Assembly: GCA_050259615.1 (NCBI GenBank)
Contig: JBLNAZ010000020.1
Coordinates: 1 to 64,000 of the forward strand
Source of the DNA: JAAXKN01 sp050259615
GTDB taxonomy: Bacteria > Bacteroidota > Ignavibacteria > Ignavibacteriales > SURF-24
DNA: 64,000 nucleotides
Direction: 5' to 3'
The stretch's first letter is position 1; every line of letters starts with the position of its first letter. The notes below the pieces were generated by a model. That model had not been told where the DNA came from. It saw only the letters and a list, made by a program, of their open reading frames with translations, and ran no database searches. The position numbers and the translations under genes were made by a program. Positions 17,086-25,493 of this stretch are shown in pieces.

Positions 17086-17907
17086 TTATTTTAATTCTTT
17101 CAGCCATTCCGAGGCAAATTTGCGGCCAGCCTCTGTGGTCTGTCTGCCCGCCCTGAAGCAGAGCTTCCAGAGGTCGGGTTTGTTTTCGTAATCAGCATTT
17201 ACAAAGCGCTTTTTACCCGATCCGTCTTCGCTTACCTGGGCATCAAAATTCACGTCAGAAGAAATCTTTAAGAACTCCTCGAGCCATCTTCTTATCATCA
17301 TATCCGGCTCCTTGGGGTAATCTTTCTCCCACTCTTGAAGCTTTTCTTTATACTCCTGCATTTCAGCTTCGTAACCCTGCTTCATATACTGCTCCGTCTC
17401 GGCGCTGTAGGTAATATTTTGCTGCTTTTGGATTTCAGCCATCTGCAGTTTTAATGCCTCAATCAGCTTCTCAAATTCGGCCTTTTGCGAAGCTGGCATG
17501 TTTGCCTTTGCCTTTTCCATGTCCTGCAGGCTTTTTTTCATCTGCTCTTTTTCTTTGGTTTTCATCTCTTCCATTGATTCAGGAGCCTCTGGGGCCTTAG
17601 GCTTGCTGGCTTCACGATGCTCCAGATAACGGCTCCTGAAGTCGCCCGATTTTGTGTAAAGCTTCACAAATTCACCAACGGCTTTAACAATCAGGGGGCG
17701 TTCGTTTAAGGGAGTAGCTTTCAGCTCGCCCGGCAGGGGATAACTGAAGTAACAGCCCGAACAGTCATTCCAGGCATACTCTTTTGCATCTTCACTCGTC
17801 ATTTGAAGTTTCTGAAGTACTGACTCAATAGTATGACTTGCAAGAATGAATGCTGAAAAGCAAAATAAAAGAAAAAGGATGGGAATAATAAGGTATTTTT
17901 TCTTCAT
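17086..17907 (-). CDS. Exported protein of unknown function with coiled coil
   Basis: A 273-residue protein I do not recognise. It starts with a signal peptide or anchor (residues 5-24, ILFLLFCFSAFILA). Residues 40-60 include a DCSGC motif with two cysteines, a possible disulfide or metal site. Residues 105-205 are strongly charged and rich in Lys, Glu, Met and Gln with coiled-coil character. The C-terminus (about residues 205-273) is globular with a WKLCFRAGR stretch. It lies between two terminators and so is probably transcribed alone. Confidence 0.7.
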   Translation of the reverse strand: MKKKYLIIPILFLLFCFSAFILASHTIESVLQKLQMTSEDAKEYAWNDCSGCYFSYPLPGELKATPLNERPLIVKAVGEFVKLYTKSGDFRSRYLEHREASKPKAPEAPESMEEMKTKEKEQMKKSLQDMEKAKANMPASQKAEFEKLIEALKLQMAEIQKQQNITYSAETEQYMKQGYEAEMQEYKEKLQEWEKDYPKEPDMMIRRWLEEFLKISSDVNFDAQVSEDGSGKKRFVNADYENKPDLWKLCFRAGRQTTEAGRKFASEWLKELK

Positions 17908-17967
17908 GAATTGACCCCGGTAATTTGTTTCGGGGAAATATAGGGTGAGAAGAAATGAAAAGCAAGC

Positions 17968-18001
17968 CAGGGGTGCCGTTAAGCAGCTTGCGGCACCCCT
18001 G
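17968..18001 (-). terminator. Terminator after the 6-phosphogluconate dehydrogenase gene
   Basis: CAGGGGTGCCG and CGGCACCCCTG form a perfect 11-bp stem with a 12-nt loop. On the minus strand a T-rich stretch (GCTTGCTTTTCATTTC) follows. Confidence 0.75.
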
Positions 18002-18043
18002 CATAGTAATCACCTTTAGTTAAAATTCTGCTGAACAGTTAAA

Positions 18044-19018
18044 TTAATTTTTCTCCTTTTCCATCAGATAATCACCTACTCTTCCAAACTTTCTTTCGTG
18101 TTTGATACCTTCACTCTCCCCGTAAGGGTGGCCGCCGAAACCGTGGCGCATCATGGCAATGGCACGCGCCCAGTTATTCTGGCTGTCGCGCGATGCAAAA
18201 AGTCGCATTACAGACTGGCTTATTACAGGTATTGGAACTTCCATATGCATGGCATCACCTACAAGCCAGTTTACCTCGCCTGTATCTTCTATATATGGAG
18301 GGACAGACTCCATGCCGTCAAGATCTTTGTATGTTTCTTCCATCAGTTCAACAAGCCACGACCTGATAACTGAACCATGGTTCCAGGCGTGAAGAATATC
18401 CTTTATGTTAAGTTTAGCCCTGTATCTTTCCAGCATGTCCATGCCTTCACCAATTGCCTCCAGCATTCCGAATTCAATTCCGTTATGGACAAGCTTCACA
18501 AAGTGCCCCGAACCCGAAGGTCCCGTGTGCACAAAACCCTCAGGCACGGCCAGGTCCTTCAGGATAGGAGCAATTAAATTAACCGGCTCGGTTTCGCCCC
18601 CAACCATAAAGCACGCACCATCTCTTGCTCCTGAAACGCCGCCGCTTGTACCGCAGTCAATAAAATAAAGCCCCTTGTCCTTCATTCTTCCGGCACGCCT
18701 TATCGAGTCCCCCCAGTATGAGTTGCCGCCGTCTATAATAATGTCGCCCTTGGCCATAACTGCCGAAAGTTCATCTATTACTGTGTCAACCGCTTTTCCG
18801 GCCGGGATATAAAGAAATACAACGCGTGGCCTTTCAAGACTTTCAATCAGTTCTTTTACGTCTTTTACCTTCTGCAAAGCCGACTGCCTCAGCTCCTGTG
18901 ACAGTTCTGACTTATCCACACCAGCAACCCTGTAGCCTTTTCCCATAGCCTGAAGTGCCAGGTTGCCGCCCATCTTCCCGAGTCCGATTATTCCGAACAT
19001 TCTTTTTTTATTGTCCAT
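18044..19018 (-). CDS. gndA: 6-phosphogluconate dehydrogenase, short form
   Basis: A 324-residue enzyme that oxidatively decarboxylates 6-phosphogluconate to ribulose 5-phosphate. The Rossmann motif GIIGLGKMGGNLA is at residues 9-21, with DGGNSYWGDS near residue 97, CGTSGGVSGA near residue 122, and the catalytic lysine region GHFVKLVHNGIE near residue 168. The length of about 300-330 residues identifies the short, often NAD-preferring GndA/YqeC form rather than the roughly 470-residue form. AAGGAG lies before the ATG. The adjacent upstream gene is a metal-dependent cyclase-family hydrolase only 15 nt away, so the two are probably co-transcribed. Confidence 0.88.
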   Translation of the reverse strand: MDNKKRMFGIIGLGKMGGNLALQAMGKGYRVAGVDKSELSQELRQSALQKVKDVKELIESLERPRVVFLYIPAGKAVDTVIDELSAVMAKGDIIIDGGNSYWGDSIRRAGRMKDKGLYFIDCGTSGGVSGARDGACFMVGGETEPVNLIAPILKDLAVPEGFVHTGPSGSGHFVKLVHNGIEFGMLEAIGEGMDMLERYRAKLNIKDILHAWNHGSVIRSWLVELMEETYKDLDGMESVPPYIEDTGEVNWLVGDAMHMEVPIPVISQSVMRLFASRDSQNNWARAIAMMRHGFGGHPYGESEGIKHERKFGRVGDYLMEKEKN

Positions 19019-19033
19019 TAGAATTCTCCTTTT

Positions 19034-19684
19034 TTATATTTTCCTCAAAACCGCTCTTGCCGGGGCCCCGTCTGATCCGATCAGCCTCAGAGGCAGGCAG
19101 ATCATTTCGTAGCTTCCTTCTGGTATATCTTTAAGATAAAGGCCTTCAATTATCCAGATCCCTTTTCCAAGGAGCGTCCTGTGCACGTCTTCATCTTCCT
19201 TATAAGTGCCTATGGAAAGAAAATCAATACCCACAAGCTGCACTTCCCTTTCGGCAAGGTATTCAGCTGCACGGGCTGAAAGGCCCGTATAGCCGGTGCT
19301 GAAGTCCATGTTGAACCACTCCTTATCTGAGTTAGCAGTCTTAAAGAGCACACGGGCGCCCTGTCTGATGTCCGAATCTCTGATATCCTGTAAATCCACG
19401 CACTTAGGATTTTTCACATCTATTACCAGCGCCGGTCCTATCAGCACATCAAACGGGACCTGTGAAATATCTTTCCCGTCGTTAATGAAGTGGTAAGGGG
19501 CATCCATGTGGGTTCCCGTATGAGCACTCATGGAAAGTCCCGAAACGTTGGCATCTTTTCCTTCGCTGATGCTTGCAATCTTATAGATCAAAACATCGGG
19601 CTCTCCGGGCCAGTGCTGCATTCCGCTGCGGACCGGGGCGCTGACTTCAAGCCACGGACTGTTTGAAGTGCGTTGATTATTCAT
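19034..19684 (-). CDS. Cyclase-family (kynurenine formamidase-like) hydrolase
   Basis: A 216-residue member of the metal-dependent cyclase family. The signature HTGTHMDAPYHF near residue 54 supplies the zinc/manganese ligands typical of bacterial arylformamidase KynB and related enzymes. GLSARAAEYL and GIDFLSIGTY near residues 130-155 complete the fold. Kynurenine formamidase is the best-known activity, but no other tryptophan catabolic gene is nearby, so the substrate is uncertain. It is the upstream member of a likely two-gene unit with the short 6-phosphogluconate dehydrogenase. Confidence 0.8.
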   Translation of the reverse strand: MNNQRTSNSPWLEVSAPVRSGMQHWPGEPDVLIYKIASISEGKDANVSGLSMSAHTGTHMDAPYHFINDGKDISQVPFDVLIGPALVIDVKNPKCVDLQDIRDSDIRQGARVLFKTANSDKEWFNMDFSTGYTGLSARAAEYLAEREVQLVGIDFLSIGTYKEDEDVHRTLLGKGIWIIEGLYLKDIPEGSYEMICLPLRLIGSDGAPARAVLRKI

Positions 19685-19920
19685 GCTCTGCTTCCCTTAT
19701 AGTTTTAGAATTTTGTTGCAGCATGAGAGTTCACCTATTATCTATAGAAAAAACTCGGCCCAAGAAAATCAAGGCATTAAGCCGATTCTGAAGCTGAAGC
19801 ACCCTGGTTTTAACCGGGGTAATAAAATTTCCATCAATTGAATTAGGGCCGATAATTTATTAATAATCACTAAGTGAAGTTTTATGAGATTATATTTTTG
19901 ATCAAATTTAAGGGACGGAA

Positions 19921-21291
19921 ATGAAGAAGCATTCAGAGCCAAAGGGTCAGTCTGAGTCAAAAGGTCAGACTGAAACAAAAGAAATAAGAGAAACTAAAAA
20001 TAAAGTAAGGACCGATGATCTCTTTACAAAAAGAACAGAAATAATACAGAATTTTAAGTCGGTGCGTTATTTTACCTGTACTCTCTGCAATCCGCTTAAA
20101 ATTGAGGACTACGTGGTACAGTCTATGCCGGATGTAAGCCCCGCCAAGTGGCATCTGGCTCACACGAGCTGGTTTTTTGAAAACTTTATATTAAATAAGG
20201 TTAATAAAGATTACAGCTTTTTCAATCCCATATACAACTATCTTTTCAACAGCTATTATGTCCAGGTCGGGAAATTCTTTGCGCGTCCAATGCGCGGACT
20301 CATATCGCGCCCCACAGTTTCTGAGGTATGCGACTACAGAAAATACGTTGACGACCACATGCTGGAGTTTCTTGACAGTGCTTCGGATGAAGAATTTGAC
20401 GCCATTGCTCCTGTAATTGAGCTGGGACTTAATCACGAGCAGCAGCACCAGGAGCTTATACTTACAGATATAAAGCACGTATTTTCTATTAATCCCCTTT
20501 ACCCGGTTTACAGTACCGCAAAGGAGGCCCAGATTGTGCATATACCTCCGATGGAATGGATCAGCTTTGATGAGGGAATTTACCGCATCGGGCATGAGGG
20601 AAAGAGTTTCGCTTTCGATAACGAAATGCCCGTTCATAATGTTTATCTGGAACCATACAGGCTTGCATCGCGACTTGTAACAAACGGGGAATACCTCGAT
20701 TTTATTGAAGCCGGCGGCTACAGGCACCCGGAACTCTGGCTTTCAGACGGATGGATGCTTGCAGCAAAGGAGAACTGGCTGGCACCTCTTTACTGGCAAA
20801 GAAAAGACGGTGAATGGTTCAACTTTACGCTCGGCGGATTACTCAGGATGAATCCCTCGGAACCAGTCTGCCACGTCAGCTTCTATGAGGCAGATGCTTA
20901 TGCGCGCTGGGCCGGATTCCGCCTCCCGAGAGAAGAGGAATGGGAAGCTGCATCATCGGACCACCCGATTGACGGTAATTTCGTTGAGAACGGACGCTTC
21001 CATCCCGACCCCTTAATGCACAGCATTACTTCACCCATTCTTCATCAGATGTACGGCGATGTATGGGAATGGACTTCCAGCCCTTATTCGGCTTATCCCG
21101 GGTTCAGGACACTTCAGGGTGCCCTGGGCGAATACAACGGGAAATTCATGTCGAACCAGATGGTCCTCAGAGGAGGTTCATGTGCAACCAGCCTCTGGCA
21201 TATTAGAAGAACTTATAGAAATTTTTTCCATCCTGAAAGCAGATGGCAGTTTACAGGAATACGCCTTGCCAAGGGGGCACCTGTTATCTGA
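19921..21291 (+). CDS. egtB: Ergothioneine synthase EgtB-like sulfoxide synthase
   Basis: A 456-residue non-heme iron enzyme with an N-terminal DinB-like domain and a C-terminal formylglycine-generating-enzyme-like domain. Likely iron ligands are His 78 or 81 (WHLAHTSW) and His 172/His 176 (NHEQQHQEL). The C-terminal domain shows VCHVSFYEADAYARW, GDVWEWTSSPY and LRGGSCAT. The enzyme joins hercynine to a thiol donor (gamma-glutamylcysteine or cysteine) with oxygen. The N-terminal 28 residues are an unusual low-complexity K/G/Q/S/T/E tract with repeated KGQ and ETK units. AAGGGACGG precedes the ATG. The matching methyltransferase egtD follows. Confidence 0.9.
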   Translation: MKKHSEPKGQSESKGQTETKEIRETKNKVRTDDLFTKRTEIIQNFKSVRYFTCTLCNPLKIEDYVVQSMPDVSPAKWHLAHTSWFFENFILNKVNKDYSFFNPIYNYLFNSYYVQVGKFFARPMRGLISRPTVSEVCDYRKYVDDHMLEFLDSASDEEFDAIAPVIELGLNHEQQHQELILTDIKHVFSINPLYPVYSTAKEAQIVHIPPMEWISFDEGIYRIGHEGKSFAFDNEMPVHNVYLEPYRLASRLVTNGEYLDFIEAGGYRHPELWLSDGWMLAAKENWLAPLYWQRKDGEWFNFTLGGLLRMNPSEPVCHVSFYEADAYARWAGFRLPREEEWEAASSDHPIDGNFVENGRFHPDPLMHSITSPILHQMYGDVWEWTSSPYSAYPGFRTLQGALGEYNGKFMSNQMVLRGGSCATSLWHIRRTYRNFFHPESRWQFTGIRLAKGAPVI

Positions 21292-21385
21292 AGAAAAACT
21301 TTGTTTGCGGTTTTGCCGATGGTCACGATCCGATTGTTGTGCAGCTAAGTATATTTCTATTATAATTAACCGGAGGAAAGACTCT

Positions 21386-22336
21386 ATGTTACAAATCCAG
21401 CTCTTAAAAGAACCCGGCCTGCATGAGGAAATTCTTGAAGGCCTGCTTGCAGATTCAAAAAAGCTGCCGAGCAAATTATTTTATGACGAAAAAGGCTCAA
21501 AACTCTTCGACCTTATCTGCATGCTTGATGAATATTATCTGACACGGACAGAAACCCGAATCATGGAGGATAATATCAATGAGATAATAAGTTTTATTGA
21601 GGGCCCCCGGACAGCTCTTGTTGAATTCGGGAGCGGAAGCAGCATCAAGACGCGGCTTCTGTTTGATAATATGAATAAATTCCCGCTTTATGTGCCCGTG
21701 GATATTTCAAAGGAACACCTTAATAATACTGCAGAGGCACTTAAACGCGACTATTCCGGCCTGCAGGTTACCCCTGTTGCGAGCGATTACACAAAAGAGT
21801 TTGAATCCTCCTTTGACATGATCCCTAAATATTACAAAAAGGTGATTTATTATCCCGGCTCAAGCATCGGCAACTTTACACACAGGGAGCTGCTGCATTT
21901 CCTTAAAAGGGTAGCCCGCTTTCTCGGGCGAGGCGGCGGGTTCCTGGTTGGAATCGATCTTAAGAAGGATCCCTCAATTCTCAAAAGCGCATACAACGAC
22001 CGAGAAAATATTACAGCGCTTTTCAACCTTAATATACTCGAAAGACTCAACAGGGAATTTGGAGCAGACTTTAACGTCTCCAATTTTGAGCATAAGGCTG
22101 TATATAATCACATAAAAGACAGGATAGAAATGTACCTCGTCAGCAAACTTGTGCAGACAGTGCATATTTTCGGCACCAGGATATTTTTTGCCAAAGGAGA
22201 CAAAATCCTTACGGAATATTCATACAAGTACGACCCGGACGAATTTGAAAGGCTGACGCATGAATGCTTCAAAACAGAAAGCGTATGGACTGATGAGAAA
22301 AATTATTTTAACATCCGGTACCTGAGCGTCAGATAA
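21386..22336 (+). CDS. egtD: L-histidine N-alpha-methyltransferase
   Basis: A 316-residue SAM-dependent enzyme that trimethylates histidine to hercynine, the substrate of EgtB. Conserved segments are YDEKGSKLFD near residue 32, the tyrosine-rich LDEYYLTRTE, the SAM-binding EFGSGSSIKT near residue 79, and the substrate-binding YPGSSIGNF near residue 156. The open frame extends upstream into egtB, but the true start is the ATG at 21386, preceded by CGGAGGAAAG. It lies 94 nt after egtB. No egtA, egtC or egtE is seen nearby, a common minimal arrangement. Confidence 0.92.
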   Translation: MLQIQLLKEPGLHEEILEGLLADSKKLPSKLFYDEKGSKLFDLICMLDEYYLTRTETRIMEDNINEIISFIEGPRTALVEFGSGSSIKTRLLFDNMNKFPLYVPVDISKEHLNNTAEALKRDYSGLQVTPVASDYTKEFESSFDMIPKYYKKVIYYPGSSIGNFTHRELLHFLKRVARFLGRGGGFLVGIDLKKDPSILKSAYNDRENITALFNLNILERLNREFGADFNVSNFEHKAVYNHIKDRIEMYLVSKLVQTVHIFGTRIFFAKGDKILTEYSYKYDPDEFERLTHECFKTESVWTDEKNYFNIRYLSVR

Positions 22337-22388
22337 ACTTCCTGGAGGATGAACTTGGCATTATGCTCTTCGAAAGAAATAATATTAG

Positions 22389-22495
22389 TCTTTGCGTATA
22401 ACTATTATTGATTAGAACTTAAGCAAAAAAACTGATATCTTGTCCAGTAATAAATTTGGATTTTTAAGGCATGAGAAATCAGTTATACGCAAAGA
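22389..22495 (+). repeat. 15-bp perfect inverted repeat spanning the YeiH-type start codon
   Basis: TCTTTGCGTATAACT at 22389-22403 and its exact complement AGTTATACGCAAAGA at 22481-22495 are 77 nt apart. The second arm is codons 4-8 of the transporter gene and the start codon lies in the loop. If both arms are transcribed they form a long-range helix that could hinder translation initiation. Confidence 0.6.
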
Positions 22496-23388
22496 TTGCA
22501 TTTATATTGCTTATTGTTCTTTGCATTCTTCCTTTTGTACCCGCGCCCCTGGCGCTTCTTTTAGGAATTGCATTTTCACTTGTTACCGGGAATCCGTTTC
22601 AGGAAAAAACGGGCAGGCTGACACACAAACTTCTCCAGTATTCTGTAATTGGGCTCGGCTTCGGCATGAATGCCCTTGCAGCGCTGGATGCAGGCAAAAA
22701 AGGACTTATATATACAGTAGCAGGAATTACTTTCACCTTCTTATTCGGTTTTATTATTTCACGCATACTGAAAGTGGACAAGAAAACCTCATACCTCATT
22801 TCAGCCGGGACGGCCATATGCGGAGGCAGCGCCATTGCTGCTGTTGCTCCCGTGATAAATGCTAAAAACGAGAACACTTCGGTAGCTCTGGGAGTGGTTT
22901 TTATTCTTAACAGCATTGCTCTTCTTGTATTCCCTGCTATCGGACACCACTTTCATCTTTCTGAAGGCCAGTTCGGCCTCTGGTCGGCAATTGCAATTCA
23001 CGATACCAGTTCCGTAGTCGGGGCTTCTTCACAGTACGGCAGCACGGCACTTGCAACGGCAACAACTATAAAACTGGCCCGTGCCTTATGGATAATTCCT
23101 GTTGCCTTAATGTCGGGCCTTGCCTTCAGGAGTGACGTAAAGAAAGTTAAAATTCCTTACTTCATAATCGCATTTTTTATTGCCATGATTCTTAATACTT
23201 ATCTGCCTGTTATAGCTCCTGTTTCCGGCGTTATTTACCAGATTGCAAAAAGAGGACTTGTAGTTACGCTTTTCCTGATCGGGGCAAACCTGTCCCGCGC
23301 CACACTAAAAACAGTGGGGGTAAAACCGTTTATATTGGGTGTAATACTGTGGCTTGCGGTTTCATCCATTTCCCTGTTTTTTGTTTAA
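22471..23388 (+). CDS. YeiH/UPF0324-family membrane protein (putative sulfate exporter family)
   Basis: A 305-residue polytopic inner membrane protein with about ten hydrophobic segments. Family hallmarks are the GLGFGMNALAALDAG region near residue 63, GTAICGGSAIAAVAP near residue 110, and IHDTSSVVGASSQYG near residue 172. The family is annotated as putative sulfate exporters; the substrate is not established from sequence. No standard Shine-Dalgarno is visible apart from TTTTTAAGGC before the ATG. A 15-bp inverted repeat encloses the start. Confidence 0.82.
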   Translation: MRNQLYAKIAFILLIVLCILPFVPAPLALLLGIAFSLVTGNPFQEKTGRLTHKLLQYSVIGLGFGMNALAALDAGKKGLIYTVAGITFTFLFGFIISRILKVDKKTSYLISAGTAICGGSAIAAVAPVINAKNENTSVALGVVFILNSIALLVFPAIGHHFHLSEGQFGLWSAIAIHDTSSVVGASSQYGSTALATATTIKLARALWIIPVALMSGLAFRSDVKKVKIPYFIIAFFIAMILNTYLPVIAPVSGVIYQIAKRGLVVTLFLIGANLSRATLKTVGVKPFILGVILWLAVSSISLFFV

Positions 23389-23421
23389 TAATTTAGGGTT
23401 GGAGAGGAATGTTTACCGACA

Positions 23422-23477
23422 CCCCGAGCAAAAAGCTCGGGGCTAGTCATAAAATCCATTTTTAATTTGACTAGCCC
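23422..23477. terminator. Double hairpin between the YeiH-type and DUF3667 genes
   Basis: CCCCGAGC/GCTCGGGG (23422-23442, loop AAAAA) is followed by a second stem, GGGCTAGTCA/TGACTAGCCC (23440-23449 with 23468-23477), which shares three G residues with the first. It may be a terminator for the transporter gene or a switchable element. No U-run follows on the plus strand. Confidence 0.5.
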
Positions 23478-23542
23478 GGGGAACTTGCAAAAAATTAAAT
23501 TACATCCTATTTTGGTTGTTCACAAAATACGGATGTAAAGAA

Positions 23543-24433
23543 TTGAGCCACAATCACTCGAAACCGGAAGCATGCCTTAACTGCGGCTATCAGTTTAAGG
23601 ATGAAAATAATTACTGCCCCAGCTGCGGCCAGCAGAACCATACACTTAATGTGCCATTTAAGCACCTTGTCCTGGAATTCCTTGAAGGAACAATTCACCT
23701 CGACACAAAAATATTCCAGACTTTCAAATTCCTGCTTTTCAAGCCGGGATTTTTAACGCGTGAATTCAATACCGGCAAAAGAGCCACATATGTCCCGCCT
23801 GTAAGAATTTATGTCTTTGTCAGCTTTATATTCTTCCTTCTTGCCGGATATAATTCGGGGCATAAATTTGAGGAAAAGGGGAATAAAATAAAAGACAAGA
23901 AGTCATTAGCACTTTTGCAAATAGGCCCTTCAGATACTAATGATAAAGCCTCAATACAAAAGCGGGATTCTTTATTGGCATCCAAAGCAGTAAAGAATTC
24001 AGCCATTGCCCATTTTGCATTGTCTATGTCAAAAAAATCTGAAGGAACGGAATTAAATCATATAGTGCTTAAAAATATTTCCTATCTTATGTTTTTCCTG
24101 ATGCCTCTTTTTGCATTTTTTGTATTCCTCTTCAACTCCCAAAGAGGTCATTATTACTATGAGTTTCTTATTTATTCCATTCATCTGCACAGTTTTCTGT
24201 TTATACTTTTTATCTTTTTTGTGCTCATTATGACATTCCTATTCGAATCCGGATGGCTCGTTTTTGCGGCTATAGTTATCTCCATTTATTATTTTATTGT
24301 ATCCATGAAGAATGCATTCCCGCAGAAGACTTCCCAGGCATTGTTGAAATCACTTTCCCTGGTTGTCATTTACGGCATAACAATTCTTGCGGGGCTTGTA
24401 GGAACAGCAGTTATCAGTTATTTGATGGTCTGA
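23543..24433 (+). CDS. DUF3667-family membrane protein
   Basis: A 296-residue protein beginning with a zinc-ribbon-like pair, CLNCG and CPSCGQQN, then the family's conserved block (FKHLVLEFLEGTIHLDTKIF, GFLTREFNTGKRATYVPPVR), followed by several transmembrane segments (about residues 90-110, 170-195, 205-235, 240-262 and 270-295). Function is unknown. The start is uncertain: I choose TTG at 23543 (SHNHSKPEAC follows) because the family usually begins near the zinc ribbon. A TTG at 23516 would add nine residues. Confidence 0.75.
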   Translation: MSHNHSKPEACLNCGYQFKDENNYCPSCGQQNHTLNVPFKHLVLEFLEGTIHLDTKIFQTFKFLLFKPGFLTREFNTGKRATYVPPVRIYVFVSFIFFLLAGYNSGHKFEEKGNKIKDKKSLALLQIGPSDTNDKASIQKRDSLLASKAVKNSAIAHFALSMSKKSEGTELNHIVLKNISYLMFFLMPLFAFFVFLFNSQRGHYYYEFLIYSIHLHSFLFILFIFFVLIMTFLFESGWLVFAAIVISIYYFIVSMKNAFPQKTSQALLKSLSLVVIYGITILAGLVGTAVISYLMV

Positions 24434-24461
24434 GGATTCACTCGAAATTAAATTCAATCAG

Positions 24462-24491
24462 GATGGTCCTGGGTTTCTAAACAGGACCATC
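24462..24491. terminator. Hairpin between convergent genes
   Basis: GATGGTCCTG and CAGGACCATC form a perfect 10-bp stem with a 10-nt loop, placed between the DUF3667 gene and the convergent lipoprotein gene. Confidence 0.7.
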
Positions 24492-24526
24492 GCTGGAAGA
24501 AAATTCTTTAATTAAAATATCTGGAA

Positions 24527-25258
24527 TTAATATATCTGGCAGGTTTTTGAAATCGAGAGTGCAGATTCAATTTTGCTCCCTGCTCTGAAGCCCTGGTATA
24601 TTGTTCCGGTTATTGTGGAAGTCAGGGTTATTTGTGTCTTTGTTATATTCTGCGTGCTCTGGAAATATGCCGAAGGAATTGTAAATTTTCCTGATGACAG
24701 ATTCTGCTGAGGAATATACATTGAAAAAGTTTCGGTCAGCTCCGAATTATCCTTCTTGTAAAAATTTAATATTTCCAGCTTCAGCTCCCTGCCGGGGTCG
24801 ATTTCCGTCCAGCTTATATTCATATCCTCAGAGCGGTTATGAGACGAAGGAAGCGTCAGTGTAGCAAGATCCCTTTCCTGTATTTTAATCGAAGCATCGA
24901 ATGTTTTCTCAGAATTAAGCTTTATTGCAACTGTATATGTGTAGCCAGGACGTATATCTGAAACAACATCAAGTCCGGAATAGTAAGGAAGTCCCAATAA
25001 ACTCTTAACCGGCATGGCTTTACCGTTAATGGATACTCCCCCGTTTTTAAGCTCGACGGGGTTATTATTTTTATCGTTTATCCATGCATAAATAAACTGT
25101 GTAATTGAGCCGCCGTTTTTGGATCTGGAAAACGTAATTTCAGGACGTATAACGGAAGGATCCGTAATTTCCACGTCCGAAAGAACTGATTCCTGCACGC
25201 ATCCGGCACAGCTGAAGAGCAGGACTGCAAAGATGAAGATGAATAGTTTTCGCTGCAT
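24527..25258 (-). CDS. Putative lipoprotein of unknown function
   Basis: A 243-residue protein with a short N-terminal hydrophobic stretch ending in LFSCAGC, whose cysteines (positions 17 and 20) make a plausible lipidation site. The rest is beta-rich and Ser/Thr-rich, resembling immunoglobulin-like surface proteins, with no enzyme motif. It sits downstream of the PorV-like gene on the same strand, but a strong terminator lies between, so co-transcription is doubtful. I cannot name a family. Confidence 0.7.
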   Translation of the reverse strand: MQRKLFIFIFAVLLFSCAGCVQESVLSDVEITDPSVIRPEITFSRSKNGGSITQFIYAWINDKNNNPVELKNGGVSINGKAMPVKSLLGLPYYSGLDVVSDIRPGYTYTVAIKLNSEKTFDASIKIQERDLATLTLPSSHNRSEDMNISWTEIDPGRELKLEILNFYKKDNSELTETFSMYIPQQNLSSGKFTIPSAYFQSTQNITKTQITLTSTITGTIYQGFRAGSKIESALSISKTCQIY

Positions 25259-25434
25259 TTTCTATCCTGGATATTTGGGGGAATAAGCTTTTAGCACCGC
25301 TGCTGCTGCAGAATAACCAAACTACAGAACAAATATTAGTAATTTTTCTTATTATAGCAAAAATATTTTCTGATGGAAGAATTTCCCTGGGATCGCTTCA
25401 TGGGCCATCAGGCTGCCCGGTCCATATAAAAATC

Positions 25435-25470
25435 AAAAAGCGCCTGCAGGATTCTCCCGCAGGCGCTTTT
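25435..25470. terminator. Intrinsic terminator after the PorV-like gene
   Basis: AAAAAGCGCCTGC and GCAGGCGCTTTT pair around a short loop, with T-runs on both strands. Confidence 0.88.
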
Positions 25471-25493
25471 GCTATATCCATATCACATTGATC

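Noticed and set aside
21059..21385. Upstream extension of the egtD frame inside egtB
   Set aside because: It reads over the egtB coding region in another frame; the ATG at 21386 has a strong ribosome site.
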